A stretch of 64,000 bases of DNA from CAWUEX02 sp963921305. GTDB lineage: Bacteria > Pseudomonadota > Alphaproteobacteria > Rhodospirillales > Rhodospirillaceae. Position numbers and translations under genes: made by a program. Shown here in pieces: positions 45,227 to 57,104 of this stretch (positions are counted from its first letter, which is position 1; each line of letters starts with the position of its first letter). A model generated the notes under the pieces. The model saw nothing but the letters and a program-made list of their open reading frames with translations. It was not told where the DNA came from and made no database searches. The stretch is taken from the NCBI GenBank assembly GCA_963921305.4, contig CAWUEX030000002.1, positions 1-64,000 on the forward strand, read 5' to 3'.

Positions 45227-45414
45227 TGAAAACCGCCGGGAACCAGACCCTGCGCTTCGACGGCCCGGCCCCGTCCTGGACGACGCGCACACCGGCGCAA
45301 AGGGCCCGGGAACTGGCATCGGCGCGCCATCTCGTCACGCGCCTAACGGCAGCAAAACCCGGAGAAAGCGGGGCAAAAATGGAAGAAAACGCGCGTTTCT
45401 GGCCGCGTACTTGA
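45226..45414 (+). CDS. 62-residue basic hypothetical protein
   Basis: An ORF starting with GTG at 45226, coupled to the previous stop by one base. The product is basic (RTPAQRARELASARHLVTRL) with a helical middle part. No family is recognised, and GC-rich ORFs of this length can arise by chance. The coupling is the main support. Confidence 0.4.
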   Translation: MKTAGNQTLRFDGPAPSWTTRTPAQRARELASARHLVTRLTAAKPGESGAKMEENARFWPRT

Positions 45415-45461
45415 ATGCCCTCAAGACCTTGATTTAGGTCCGGGCCAGTTCGGCCGCCGCG

Positions 45462-45719
45462 TTAACCTTGGGCGACTTGCTTCCCTTTAACTTCGACTGC
45501 GTTGTGAGGACGCCCCGTGTTGGAGAGGTGGGCGTGAAGTTCCCGCACACAGTCGCTGCCGGTTCTAACACAAAGGAAGGGGAAAATGCCGTGAATGATG
45601 CAGGCCAAGCCCGCCCAGATCATACGGAGGCCAAATCCTGTGGCGAACAGCAGGTGCTGAAAATATGTCTCGTTCACGGATTCTGGGTGCTCACAAAACA
45701 AGCGCTTGAGACCAGACAT
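45462..45719 (-). CDS. DUF6356-family small membrane protein
   Basis: An 85-residue protein of the DUF6356 family: LKRLFCEHPESVNETYFQH, ATGFGLRMIWAGLACIIHG and FLCVRTGSDCVRELH are typical. One or two hydrophobic segments lie in the middle (about 27-52). Its SD AGGGAGG lies seven bases before the ATG. Function unknown. The opposite-strand ORF over the same bases has no such support. Confidence 0.85.
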   Translation of the reverse strand: MSGLKRLFCEHPESVNETYFQHLLFATGFGLRMIWAGLACIIHGIFPFLCVRTGSDCVRELHAHLSNTGRPHNAVEVKGKQVAQG

Positions 45720-45849
45720 GCAAACCTCCCTAATTATTAGGAAGATTGTAGCCGTTTTTTAGTAAAAATAGTTTGCGATATCGTCGCGCTTATTGGACAA
45801 TTATGAGTAGATGGTTCTAATTTTTATCGATTAGGAATAAATACATCCT

Positions 45850-46308
45850 ATGGATGACAAGGACAAGAAAATACTCGAGCTGCTCCAGGAAGACGCGATG
45901 ATGCCCGTCGCCGAAGTCGCCAGCCATGTCGGTTTGTCGACCACACCCTGCTGGCGGCGCATTCAAAAACTGGAGGAAGAAGGGGTTATCCGCAAGCGTG
46001 TCGCGCTGCTGGACCGCCACAAACTCAACGTGGGCGTCACTGTTTTTGTCGCGGTCAAAACCCGGCATCACGCGATCGACTGGCTAGACCGGTTCAAAGA
46101 CGCCTTAGAGACCATTCCGGAAGTGGTCGAGGCGTACCGTCTCTCTGGTGAGATCGATTACCTGTTGCGCATCGTCGTGCCCGATATCGCGGCTTACGAC
46201 GCCGTCTATAAAAATCTGATCGAAAAGGTCGAGTTTTCAGACGTGAGTTCCAGCTTCGCGATGGAAGACATGAAGTTCACAACGTCGCTGCCGGTGAATT
46301 ACGTTTAG
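45850..46308 (+). CDS. Lrp/AsnC-family transcriptional regulator
   Basis: A 152-residue protein. HTH: DKKILELLQEDAMMPVAEVASHVGLSTT-type helix, WRRIQKLEEEGVIRKRVALLD. The C-terminal RAM ligand-binding domain (about 65-150) is complete (EVVEAYRLSGEIDYLLRIVV). It senses an amino acid. The upstream 130 bp are AT-rich and would carry its promoter. It overlaps the 3' end of the convergent hypothetical gene by four bases. Confidence 0.93.
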   Translation: MDDKDKKILELLQEDAMMPVAEVASHVGLSTTPCWRRIQKLEEEGVIRKRVALLDRHKLNVGVTVFVAVKTRHHAIDWLDRFKDALETIPEVVEAYRLSGEIDYLLRIVVPDIAAYDAVYKNLIEKVEFSDVSSSFAMEDMKFTTSLPVNYV

Positions 46309-46634
46309 GCGTCTTTGGCCTTGCCCTCTGGCCCTGAGTCATACTTGGTGTAGAGGGCCTTCAGAATGCGATCGAGAAACTTGCCGCGCCATTCTTCTCG
46401 CGCTTTAGCTTCTTCATCGGTGGGGCGGTAGGCCTCAACATCCTCTTCTGAATACACGCCGTGCTGCGCCGCGAGCCGTTCATGGGTATCAAGACGGTCC
46501 CGCATGACCGAAATCTCGGAGGCAAGCTCCATCACCATAGTGATTAGGCGATCAATATTCGGATCGTCGAAGAAGTGCGGATTGCGGCCCTTGATATTCG
46601 GATCGATACCGAGCTCTGCATCACCTTTTGGCAT
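46305..46634 (-). CDS. conserved hypothetical protein
   Basis: A 109-residue acidic soluble protein. Features are DPNIKGRNPHFFDDPNIDRLI, a helical segment MVMELASEISVMRDRLDTHERL and a polar tail. Two ATG codons (46640 and 46634) are possible; GGGAG lies seven bases before the second, so 46634 is chosen. It follows the ABC exporter gene on the same strand by 27 bp. I do not know its function. Confidence 0.8.
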   Translation of the reverse strand: MPKGDAELGIDPNIKGRNPHFFDDPNIDRLITMVMELASEISVMRDRLDTHERLAAQHGVYSEEDVEAYRPTDEEAKAREEWRGKFLDRILKALYTKYDSGPEGKAKDA

Positions 46635-46661
46635 TGTCATTCTCCCGTACTGAAAACCGGC

Positions 46662-48536
46662 TTACTCTGCAGCGTGCGTTCCGTCCTTTGATGGCGCGAA
46701 CGGATCACCTTCGTCAATCGGTGTGTTTTGCGAAGACCCGTCTTCGAACGATTTTTGCTGTTTTTGCCATGCCGCAGCATACGCACCGTCCCGTGCCAAC
46801 AACTCATGGTGCGTACCACGCTCGACCACCTGCCCCTCCTCCAACACGAGAATTTCGTCTGCGTCGATGATGGTGGAAAGCCGATGGGCGATCATCACGG
46901 TGGTCCGCCCCGCGCTCACCTCGGCCAGATTGGCCTGGATTTCTTTCTCGGTATGGGTATCGAGCGCCGAGGTCGCCTCATCAAACAACAGAATCGGGCT
47001 TTGCTTGAGAATGACACGCGCAATCGCCACGCGTTGCTTCTCACCACCTGAAAGTTTCAGGCCGCGCTCGCCGACCACGGTGTCATAGCCATCGGGCAAG
47101 GATGCGATAAAGCCATCAATGTGAGCCATGCGAGCTGCTGCTTCTATATCTTCAACACTTGCGCCTGGCTTGGCATAGGACAGGTTGTACTTCAGCGTGT
47201 TATTAAACAGCACCGTATCCTGAGGCACGATCCCGATGGCCGCGCGGAGAGACTCTTGACCGACATCAGCGATATTCTGGCCATCGATTAAGATTTGCCC
47301 GCCGGATAGGTCGTACATACGGAAAAGCAGTCGCCCGATTGTCGATTTACCCGACCCTGTCGGCCCGACGATGGCGACGGACTTGCCCGCCGGCACATGG
47401 AACGAAACGTCTTTGAGAATAGGGCGCCGCGGATCGTAGGCAAACGTGACGTTCTCAAACTGGATCGTCCCGCCCTGCACCGCCAAGTCCGTCGCATCCG
47501 GTTTATCTTGGACCTCTGGTACCTCATCCAGCAGGTCAAACATCTTTTCGAGATCGACCAGCGCTTGCTTGACATTGCGATAAACGAAACCGAAGAAGTT
47601 CAGCGGTTGCGCCAACTGCAACATGTAGGTGTTGACCATGACGAAATCGCCCTGAGACATGGTGCCATTCACCACACCCAGTCCGGCCATCACCATCAAA
47701 ATCGTTACACCGATAGAGATAATCGCCGCCTGGCCGATATTCATCAACGCCAGGGAGACCTGAGTCCGCACTGCCGCGCGCTCATATTGGCCCATAACGG
47801 TGTCATATTCTTCGGTCTCCAGACGCTCGTTTCCAAACGCCTTGACCGTCTCGTAGTTTAGGAGGCTGTCGATGGCACGTGTGTTGGCCTGGTTGTCGAG
47901 CTGATTCATCTCGCGGCGGAATTTGAGACGCCACTCGGTCGTGAAGACCGTGAACAAAACATAAATCAAGACGGTCACGAATGTGACGGCGGCGAACCAG
48001 CCGTCAAACGCACCCCATAGGATGATCGTGACCAGACCGACTTCGAACAGTGTGGGAAACAGATTGAACAGGGTGATCGACAAGAGGCTTTGAATCGCGA
48101 TGGTGCCGCGCTCAATCGAGCGGGATAAACCGCCGGTCTGACGCTGAAGATGAAAGCGCAGCGACAATCGGTGAAGGTGCTCGAGAACCGCCAGTGCGGA
48201 TTTGCGAATGGCGCGCACCCCGACCTTCGCGAAGACGGCGTCGCGGACCTGGCCAAACGCCAGAGAGAGCAAGCGCGCCGTGCCATAGGCCAAAATGATC
48301 CACAGCGGCAGGGCGAGCAGGTCACCCTCAAGCGCGTCAACCGCGAGCTTTAGAAAATAAGGGACAAAGACATTTGCGACCTTGGCTGCGACGATGGCGA
48401 GAAGCGCGAAAACAACCCGGCTCTTGATATCCAGATCGCCGCGCGGCCACAGGAACGGCATAAGCGAGCGAAGGACCTCGAAATCGCTGCGCCGGCGCGA
48501 TGTATCCTCTGGAATAGGGCTTTGGGCCTGTCTCAC
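46662..48536 (-). CDS. ABC exporter, Atm1/HMT1 type
   Basis: A 624-residue half transporter. Six-helix membrane domain first, with the Atm1-like stretch RAIDSLLNYETVKAFGNERLE. Then the ATPase: Walker A IVGPTGSGKSTIGRLL, signature LSGGEKQRVAIAR and Walker B ILLFDEATSALD. This group moves glutathione-linked sulphur or metal species, by analogy with Atm1 and HMT1. The start is GTG. It is probably followed in one transcript by the hypothetical gene. Confidence 0.92.
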   Translation of the reverse strand: MRQAQSPIPEDTSRRRSDFEVLRSLMPFLWPRGDLDIKSRVVFALLAIVAAKVANVFVPYFLKLAVDALEGDLLALPLWIILAYGTARLLSLAFGQVRDAVFAKVGVRAIRKSALAVLEHLHRLSLRFHLQRQTGGLSRSIERGTIAIQSLLSITLFNLFPTLFEVGLVTIILWGAFDGWFAAVTFVTVLIYVLFTVFTTEWRLKFRREMNQLDNQANTRAIDSLLNYETVKAFGNERLETEEYDTVMGQYERAAVRTQVSLALMNIGQAAIISIGVTILMVMAGLGVVNGTMSQGDFVMVNTYMLQLAQPLNFFGFVYRNVKQALVDLEKMFDLLDEVPEVQDKPDATDLAVQGGTIQFENVTFAYDPRRPILKDVSFHVPAGKSVAIVGPTGSGKSTIGRLLFRMYDLSGGQILIDGQNIADVGQESLRAAIGIVPQDTVLFNNTLKYNLSYAKPGASVEDIEAAARMAHIDGFIASLPDGYDTVVGERGLKLSGGEKQRVAIARVILKQSPILLFDEATSALDTHTEKEIQANLAEVSAGRTTVMIAHRLSTIIDADEILVLEEGQVVERGTHHELLARDGAYAAAWQKQQKSFEDGSSQNTPIDEGDPFAPSKDGTHAAE

Positions 48537-48633
48537 CGCATACGTCCAGGTTTCGGGAAAAGCATTGGGTGCGCTTGTTGCATGGGCGAGGCGATCTTAT
48601 CAATACGTGGGCAAGAATTTGGCCAAATGAAAA

Positions 48634-48655
48634 GGGCGCGGCAGAGACCGCGCCC
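48634..48655 (-). terminator. rho-independent terminator
   Basis: GGGCGCGG (48634-48641) pairs with CCGCGCCC (48648-48655). Read on the minus strand it is followed by TTTTC, so it ends the EF-hand repeat gene. Confidence 0.82.
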
Positions 48656-48686
48656 CTTAAGACCAATTGTCTCGTGTTCTTAGGTG

Positions 48687-49877
48687 TTATGCCGTTACCG
48701 GACGGGCCCCGGTTTCAGGCAGAATGACTTCGCCTTCGCTGTAACCAGCGACATCGGCATAGAGATCAAGTTCGGCGTAGAGTTTCTTCGGCTGTACATC
48801 CGCTGCCACGTCTGCGCCCGTCTGTTCCTCAAGCTGTTGAGCTTTTTCGTACAGAGACTGATCCTCAGGCTCGAAATCACCGGACGGACCAACCTCAACA
48901 GAGTCTTCGTCGTAAAGCTTACGCTGTGACGGATCCTCGTAGAATTGGCCGGCTTCCGACTGGGCGACCTTGTCATAGAGCTTTTGTTCGCCGGTACCGT
49001 CTTCGTAGAAGCGGCCGGCCTCAGCTTGATCTGCTTTATCGGATAGCTTTTGCTGGACTTCAGGGTCAGACGCAAATCGTCCGCGCACCACTTCGACGCC
49101 ATCGCCAAAGAATTTCTGTTCGACCGGAGCCCCATCAGAGAAGACGCCCGTACTCGCGGCTTCAATCGACCCAAAGAGTTTCTTGGGCACAGCCCCGTCC
49201 TCGTCCGGACCACCGGTTGAGACTTGGGCATCCTGGAAAATCTTCTTCGGAACACTCGCATCGACGCCGTTCGCGCTGCCCTGCGCAACCGCTGGCGAGA
49301 CTGACGGCGTGGGCTGACTGGCCGCTTGAGCCGAAACCTGTGCGATTTCGGCGCGCTGAACCTCTTCCGCCACCGAAGGCCCGTCGGAGCGGGCCACACC
49401 GCGTGCGGCGTAGGTAAAGACAGAGTCGCGGGCCCGGGCGGCACGCTGCGACTCAAGCAGGTCCACACGGCCATCGGCATTGTTGTCGAACCGCTGGACC
49501 ACATCGAGCGTGGCGACAACCTCTGCCGGACGGCGGCCAACGTCAAAATCTTTGAGCTCGACTTTGACCGCATCGGCGCGGGGCGCGGATTCAGATTTGG
49601 ACGGACGGCTCGCGTCTGCCGCGTCAGGTGCCTTTGCCTGGACTGGCTGAGACTGCGGCGACGGCTGGCGGCGCGGCTCGGACTGCGCGTCGTCCGCCTT
49701 CGGCGCGCGCGCAACTGCCGACGGCGCTTGAGCACCCTTAGGCTTCAACACTGGATTGGAATTGGATGACGTGTCTGCTTGTGAGCCGGACACGTTAATA
49801 GGCTTTTGTTGCCTCTCGGCTACAAAAGCTTGCTGCAACGATGCTGCTGTATTTGTCACGACTTCGGTCATGGCCAT
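48687..49877 (-). CDS. EF-hand protein with eight ~22-residue tandem repeats
   Basis: A 396-residue protein with no signal or membrane segment. Residues 30-105 are Pro/Ser/Ala-rich and disordered. An EF-hand-like loop DNNADGRVDLLE lies at 131-142. From 211 to about 375 there are eight units whose phase markers fall at about 211, 232, 254, 276, 298, 319, 340 and 364; each has KKLF/QKLY-type start and GRFYEDG-type end. ATG 49871 is an equally likely start. Repeat units of this kind suggest a binding surface. I know no named family. Confidence 0.82.
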   Translation of the reverse strand: MAMTEVVTNTAASLQQAFVAERQQKPINVSGSQADTSSNSNPVLKPKGAQAPSAVARAPKADDAQSEPRRQPSPQSQPVQAKAPDAADASRPSKSESAPRADAVKVELKDFDVGRRPAEVVATLDVVQRFDNNADGRVDLLESQRAARARDSVFTYAARGVARSDGPSVAEEVQRAEIAQVSAQAASQPTPSVSPAVAQGSANGVDASVPKKIFQDAQVSTGGPDEDGAVPKKLFGSIEAASTGVFSDGAPVEQKFFGDGVEVVRGRFASDPEVQQKLSDKADQAEAGRFYEDGTGEQKLYDKVAQSEAGQFYEDPSQRKLYDEDSVEVGPSGDFEPEDQSLYEKAQQLEEQTGADVAADVQPKKLYAELDLYADVAGYSEGEVILPETGARPVTA

Positions 49878-50014
49878 CGCCCTTTCTAAGCGACGTGATT
49901 TCTTTTAGACCGCTTCTGCGTCACCGTCTTTTATGGACCTCGGATTCAGCAAATACAATAAAAATCAACAGAAAATTGAGGGATTTCAATGGTTTCGAGT
50001 CAAATATGAAAACC

Positions 50015-51475
50015 TCAGGAGTCCAGCCCGCCCATCAGTAAGTATTTGATTTCCATATATTCTTCTAGACCTTGATAGGATCCCTCCCGGCCCACTCCAG
50101 ATTCCTTAACACCACCGAAGGGTGCCACCTCCGTCGAGATAATGCCCTCATTTATGCCGATCATGCCGTATTCCAGCGACTCGGCGACGCGCCAGATGCG
50201 GCCGATGTCCCGGCCATAGAAATAGGCTGCGAGACCGTAAGGTGTGGCGTTGGCCATTTCGACCGCTTCCGCTTCGTCGGAGAACCGGAACAACGGTGCA
50301 ACCGGACCAAAAATCTCCTCCTGAGCCAGATCCATATCCGGCGTGACTCCAGTCAATACAGTGGGTTCGTAATATGTCCCCCCCAGCGCATGAGGCTGTC
50401 CGCCGATGACTGCGGTCGCTCCGGCGGCGACGGCACCGCTGACAAGGCTTTCGACCTTATCCAGCGCCGCCTTATCGATCAGTGGACCCTGATCGACGTC
50501 TTCGGTCAGTCCGTTGCCGACTTTGAGCCCGCGGACGGCCTCGGTCAGCTTTTCCGCAAAGGTGTCGTAGACCCCGTCCTGAATGAACAAGCGGTTGGCA
50601 CAGACGCACGTCTGGCCGGTGTTGCGGTACTTGGACGCCATCGCGCCCGCCACGGCGGCATCGATGTCGGCGTCATCAAAGACGATAAAGGGCGCGTTGC
50701 CGCCAAGTTCGAGCGAGACGTTCTTCACAGACTCAGCACATTGAGCCATCAGGCGCTTACCGATTTCAGTCGATCCGGTGAACGTAAACTTCCGTACGTC
50801 TTGATGACCGGTCAATACGTCGCCGACAGGGCGAGCCTCGGATGTTGGGACCACGTTGAACACGCCCTTGGGCACACCAGCGCGTGCCGCGAGTTCCGCC
50901 ATAGCGAGCGCGGACAACGGAGTCTGCTGCGCCGGTTTGACGACAAACGTGCACCCTGCAGCAAGTGCGGGACCCGCTTTGCGCGCAATCATGGCGTTGG
51001 GGAAATTCCACGGCGTGACAGCGCCAACCACACCCACAGGCTGTTTGAGCACGACAATACGTTTGCCGTTTTGGTGATGGGGGATAACGTCGCCGTAGGC
51101 GCGCTTGCCTTCCTCGGCAAACCATTCGATGAAACTGCCGCCATAAGCGATTTCGCCTTTCGCCTCCCTAAGGGGTTTCCCCTGCTCTGCCGTCATGATG
51201 GCGGCGAGATCATCCTGATGGTCCATCATCAGGTCGAACCAACGGCGCAGTATCGCGGCACGATCTTTGGCCGTACGGCCACGCCAGTCTGGAAGCGCCT
51301 TGTGGGCCGCAGTCACGGCGTCTGTCGCATCAGCTGATCCACAGTCCGCGACTTCAGCCACGGTTTCTCCCGAAGCAGGATTGGTAACGGAAAAGCGTTT
51401 CCCTGCGGCCGCCGGACGCCACGCGCCATCGATGTAAGCGTCCGGGCGAAGAAGGGAGGGTTCTTTTAAGTCCAT
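50015..51475 (-). CDS. gabD: succinate-semialdehyde dehydrogenase
   Basis: A 486-residue aldehyde dehydrogenase. Catalytic Glu in VSLELGGNAPFIVFDDAD and catalytic Cys in NTGQTCVCANRLF are present, with the NAD(P) strand VGAVTPWNFPNAM. Sequence and length fit the GabD group of SSADH. It would oxidise succinate semialdehyde to succinate. It follows an AhpD-like gene, with 41 bp between them, on the same strand. Confidence 0.93.
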   Translation of the reverse strand: MDLKEPSLLRPDAYIDGAWRPAAAGKRFSVTNPASGETVAEVADCGSADATDAVTAAHKALPDWRGRTAKDRAAILRRWFDLMMDHQDDLAAIMTAEQGKPLREAKGEIAYGGSFIEWFAEEGKRAYGDVIPHHQNGKRIVVLKQPVGVVGAVTPWNFPNAMIARKAGPALAAGCTFVVKPAQQTPLSALAMAELAARAGVPKGVFNVVPTSEARPVGDVLTGHQDVRKFTFTGSTEIGKRLMAQCAESVKNVSLELGGNAPFIVFDDADIDAAVAGAMASKYRNTGQTCVCANRLFIQDGVYDTFAEKLTEAVRGLKVGNGLTEDVDQGPLIDKAALDKVESLVSGAVAAGATAVIGGQPHALGGTYYEPTVLTGVTPDMDLAQEEIFGPVAPLFRFSDEAEAVEMANATPYGLAAYFYGRDIGRIWRVAESLEYGMIGINEGIISTEVAPFGGVKESGVGREGSYQGLEEYMEIKYLLMGGLDS

Positions 51476-51516
51476 GGATCAGCTCTTTATATTTGCTTGA
51501 GTCGAGGGAGCCAGTG

Positions 51517-52101
51517 CTACCGGTTGCGGCCGTGGTATTCCGGATTGGGCATCATATCAACCGCCGTCGCCACCCGATTGGACATATTGTAGAAGCCCGC
51601 CGTGTCGGCGATGTCGAAGATCTCATCGTCAGAAAAGCCGGCGTCACGCAGGGCCTGACGATCAGCCTCTTCGATTTTGCTCGGCTCTGCCGTCATCTTG
51701 TAGGCGAAATCGAGCATGGCTTTTTGCCGCGGCTCAAGGTCTGCCACCCGGTAATTAACCGCCAGCATTTCCCCAAGTTCCGGATCACCGGACAGTTCCC
51801 GCACGGCCTGACCGTGGGCAACAACACAGTAGAAACAATGGTTGGTCGACGACACGACAACCGCGATCATCTCCCGCTCCAGCTTGCTCAGCCCGCTGTC
51901 ACCCAGCATCAATTCGTTGTAAAACGAGACGAAGGTCTTAAGCTTTTCGGGCCGCGACGCATAAGACAGAAGAACGTTGGGAACCAGACCGAGCTTTTCT
52001 TGGCAGACACGGAGATACTTCTTCATCCCGTCATCGAGGGTTTTATCTAGCTCTTTTTGACTAGGTGTCTTCAAAGCCATGACGTGGGATGGCTGGGGCA
52101 T
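51517..52101 (-). CDS. AhpD/carboxymuconolactone decarboxylase-like peroxidase
   Basis: A 194-residue protein with the CxxC...H site NHCFYCVVAHG of AhpD-like alkylhydroperoxidases. The start is ATG at 52101 with GGAGGT seven bases upstream; longer ORFs on this strand are rejected. Members of this branch (often called peroxidase-related) reduce peroxides through a thiol donor. It is divergent from the DUF1499 gene and upstream of gabD. Confidence 0.9.
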   Translation of the reverse strand: MPQPSHVMALKTPSQKELDKTLDDGMKKYLRVCQEKLGLVPNVLLSYASRPEKLKTFVSFYNELMLGDSGLSKLEREMIAVVVSSTNHCFYCVVAHGQAVRELSGDPELGEMLAVNYRVADLEPRQKAMLDFAYKMTAEPSKIEEADRQALRDAGFSDDEIFDIADTAGFYNMSNRVATAVDMMPNPEYHGRNR

Positions 52102-52159
52102 CGGGCGACCTCCGGTGTAAGAAGATGTCTCTAAGGTTGGTGGCGCAGAGGGTAGCACG

Positions 52160-52594
52160 ATGCCGTTGTTTTCACTCAAGGCAATCGAGCCAGTGGACCT
52201 GACGACGCTGACGCGTCCGAGTTCACCCAACAGCACGTTCGTTGCACCCCCGGATTTCAGCAGGGCGCGCCGCGATGCGGAGGCGCCGCTATTCGCGTGC
52301 AATTGGACCCGGTTGGCAGAGGCGTGGGATCGGGCCGTGACGACCTTTCCACGCACCGCGGAGCACAACCGGTCCAGTGACGGCCGACAACGGACTTACG
52401 TGCAGCGCACTGCCCTGATGGGGTATCCCGATGTGATCACGATTGAGTTTGTCGCCCTTGAGGACAACCAGTCCAGTGTGGCCATCTACAGCCGATCTCA
52501 GTATGGCTATAGCGACTTTGGCGCCAATAGGCGCAGAGTTAACGCCTGGTTGCGGAGCCTGACAGAGACCCTGAGCGCTTCCGAAGGCCCATGA
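52160..52594 (+). CDS. DUF1499 family protein
   Basis: A 144-residue protein with the DUF1499 pattern: TRPSSPNSTFVAPPDF, later QRTALMGYPDVITIEFVAL, and SRSQYGYSDFGANRRRVNAW. No clear signal peptide. The function of the family is unknown. It lies 125 bp before the split metH genes in the same direction. Confidence 0.88.
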   Translation: MPLFSLKAIEPVDLTTLTRPSSPNSTFVAPPDFSRARRDAEAPLFACNWTRLAEAWDRAVTTFPRTAEHNRSSDGRQRTYVQRTALMGYPDVITIEFVALEDNQSSVAIYSRSQYGYSDFGANRRRVNAWLRSLTETLSASEGP

Positions 52595-52719
52595 ACTGGT
52601 CTCCTAGGACCGTTCACACCGTTTGCATCAACCACCGGATTTAGTTACACCAGGGCCGTTTTCGGCGCGGGATTGTGTGGTCTGGCGCCGTTTGGACCCT
52701 TTTCGCAGAGCAACCGGCC

Positions 52720-53786
52720 ATGACATCGACCCGACAGGACAGACTCGCCCAGCTCAAAGACGCCATTGCGTCACGCATTCTGGTTCTGGATGGCGCGATG
52801 GGAACGATGATTCAGTCTCATAAGCTGGACGAAGCCGGATTCCGAGGTGACCGGTTTAAGGATTGGGGACAAGACCTCAAAGGCAACAATGACCTGCTGT
52901 GTCTGACCCAGCCCGAGATCCTTGCCGACATCCACCGGGAATACTTAGAGGCAGGGGCTGACATTTTAGAGACGAACACGTTCAGTTCGACGTCCATCGC
53001 ACAAGCCGACTATGGCCTGCAGGATTACGCGCGGGAACTCAATGTAGAGTCGGCGCGGATTGCGCGTCAGGTGTGTGACGAACAAACCGCCAAGACACCG
53101 GACAGGCCGAGGTTCGTGGCTGGCGCGCTCGGTCCGACGAACCGGACGGCGTCGATCTCACCTGACGTGAACGACCCAGGAAAACGCAACGTCACATTTG
53201 ATGAACTGCGCGAGGCCTATCAAGAGGCTGTGGAAGGCTTGATCGAGGGTGGTGCGGACATCCTTCTGGTCGAGACGATCTTCGACACCCTAAATGCCAA
53301 AGCAGCCCTATACGCGATTGAGGATGTCTTTGAAGCCATCGGTGAACGCCTTCCCATCATGATTTCAGGAACGATCACGGATCAATCGGGACGGACCTTG
53401 TCGGGCCAAACCGCTGAAGCCTTTTGGCACTCGGTGCGGCATGCAGAGCCCTTCACGGTCGGCTTCAACTGCGCATTGGGCGCAGAGCAGCTCAGGCCCT
53501 ATGTGGCGGAAGCTTCGCGCTTCGCCGATACGAACGTGTGTGTCTATCCGAATGCGGGCCTGCCCAATGAGTTCGGGGAATATGACCAAACGCCGGAAGA
53601 GATGGCGAACCTGATCGGCGCGTGGGCCGGCGATGGATTGCTAAACGCGGTCGGCGGCTGCTGCGGGACGACGCCAGATCATATCCGCGCCATTGCCCAG
53701 GCCGTCGCCGGCAAAACGCCGCGGCCGATCCCCACGGCGGAAAAGAAGATGAGGTTGTCTGGCCTCGAGCCTTTCGCGTTGGCCTC

Positions 53787-53790
<4 letters not shown>
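52720..53790 (+). CDS. metH: methionine synthase, homocysteine-binding part
   Basis: A 356-residue protein equal to the N-terminal module of MetH: VLDGAMGTMIQSHKLDEAGFRG, ETNTFSSTSIAQADYGL, and the zinc ligands in GFNCALGA and GGCCGTTPDHI. It binds and activates homocysteine. It is the first half of a split methionine synthase; the partner starts at the overlapping ATGA. The start is taken at ATG 52720. No B12 or SAM riboswitch was recognised in the 125 bp upstream. Confidence 0.95.
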
Positions 53791-56450
<2,660 letters not shown>

Positions 56451-56462
56451 GCCGGACGCGCC

Positions 56463-57083
56463 CTAGCTAGGAAAAAACAGCACGAAGAAAACCAGGATCG
56501 TGCATCCGGACCCAATCACAGCGCCGCCTGTGACGGAGTAGAACCGCCCGGCCGGGCCGAGGACACTGGCGATCTTGAGATCGGCCAGCCATTTGAGCAC
56601 CCACCCAGCCATAGCGCCAGCAAGCACGCCGACGGCGATCATGCCCCAGCCCGTCAGCCCGGTTAGGATAAAGAACGCAGCGATGACGAAGGCAAGAAAG
56701 CCGCCCACGCCCATCGCGAGGGCCGCGAGCGGGACCTCACGCAAAGCGATTGACGACCACCGGATCGCCCGCCAACCACGGACGGAAGACCGTACAGATT
56801 TATCGTGCATATTGGTGAGCCAACGCACTGCGAGGCGTTTGGCTTCTGCTATCGCGGCAGCGCGATCACTAGCCGTGTTTTTCGAGACGGCGGCGACCAC
56901 CTTAAACGGGGCATCATCGGCGGCCTGTCGCAGGACCAACATATGACCCGTCAACGTATCTGGGGCGATGACAAATGTTGCGGCATCGTCATGGCCACGC
57001 GCCAGCCACCACGTCTCTTTCTCGGCTTCTTCCCAAATAAGATAAGCGGACGGTTCAGAGGTGTGCGGAGCGGTATCCGTCAT
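56463..57083 (-). CDS. hypothetical membrane protein
   Basis: A 206-residue protein. The N-terminal 120 residues are soluble (EAEKETWWLARGHDDAATF). Two or three hydrophobic helices lie in the second half (AFVIAAFFILTGLTGWGMIAVGVLAG, ILVFFVLFFPS). No family recognised. The ATG at 57083 is preferred to a TTG at 57092. It follows the kinase gene by 21 bp on the same strand. Confidence 0.78.
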   Translation of the reverse strand: MTDTAPHTSEPSAYLIWEEAEKETWWLARGHDDAATFVIAPDTLTGHMLVLRQAADDAPFKVVAAVSKNTASDRAAAIAEAKRLAVRWLTNMHDKSVRSSVRGWRAIRWSSIALREVPLAALAMGVGGFLAFVIAAFFILTGLTGWGMIAVGVLAGAMAGWVLKWLADLKIASVLGPAGRFYSVTGGAVIGSGCTILVFFVLFFPS

Positions 57084-57104
57084 GACGGACAAGCCAGCGG
57101 GGTA

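Noticed and set aside
45468..45740. 90-residue plus-strand ORF opposite the DUF6356 gene
   Set aside because: The minus strand has a strong SD and a clear family match; this one has neither.
50072..51337. 421-residue plus-strand ORF opposite gabD
   Set aside because: No domain or start signal; the opposite strand is a full aldehyde dehydrogenase.
52595..52719. B12 or SAM riboswitch before metH
   Set aside because: The 125 bp are short and show no recognisable riboswitch core.
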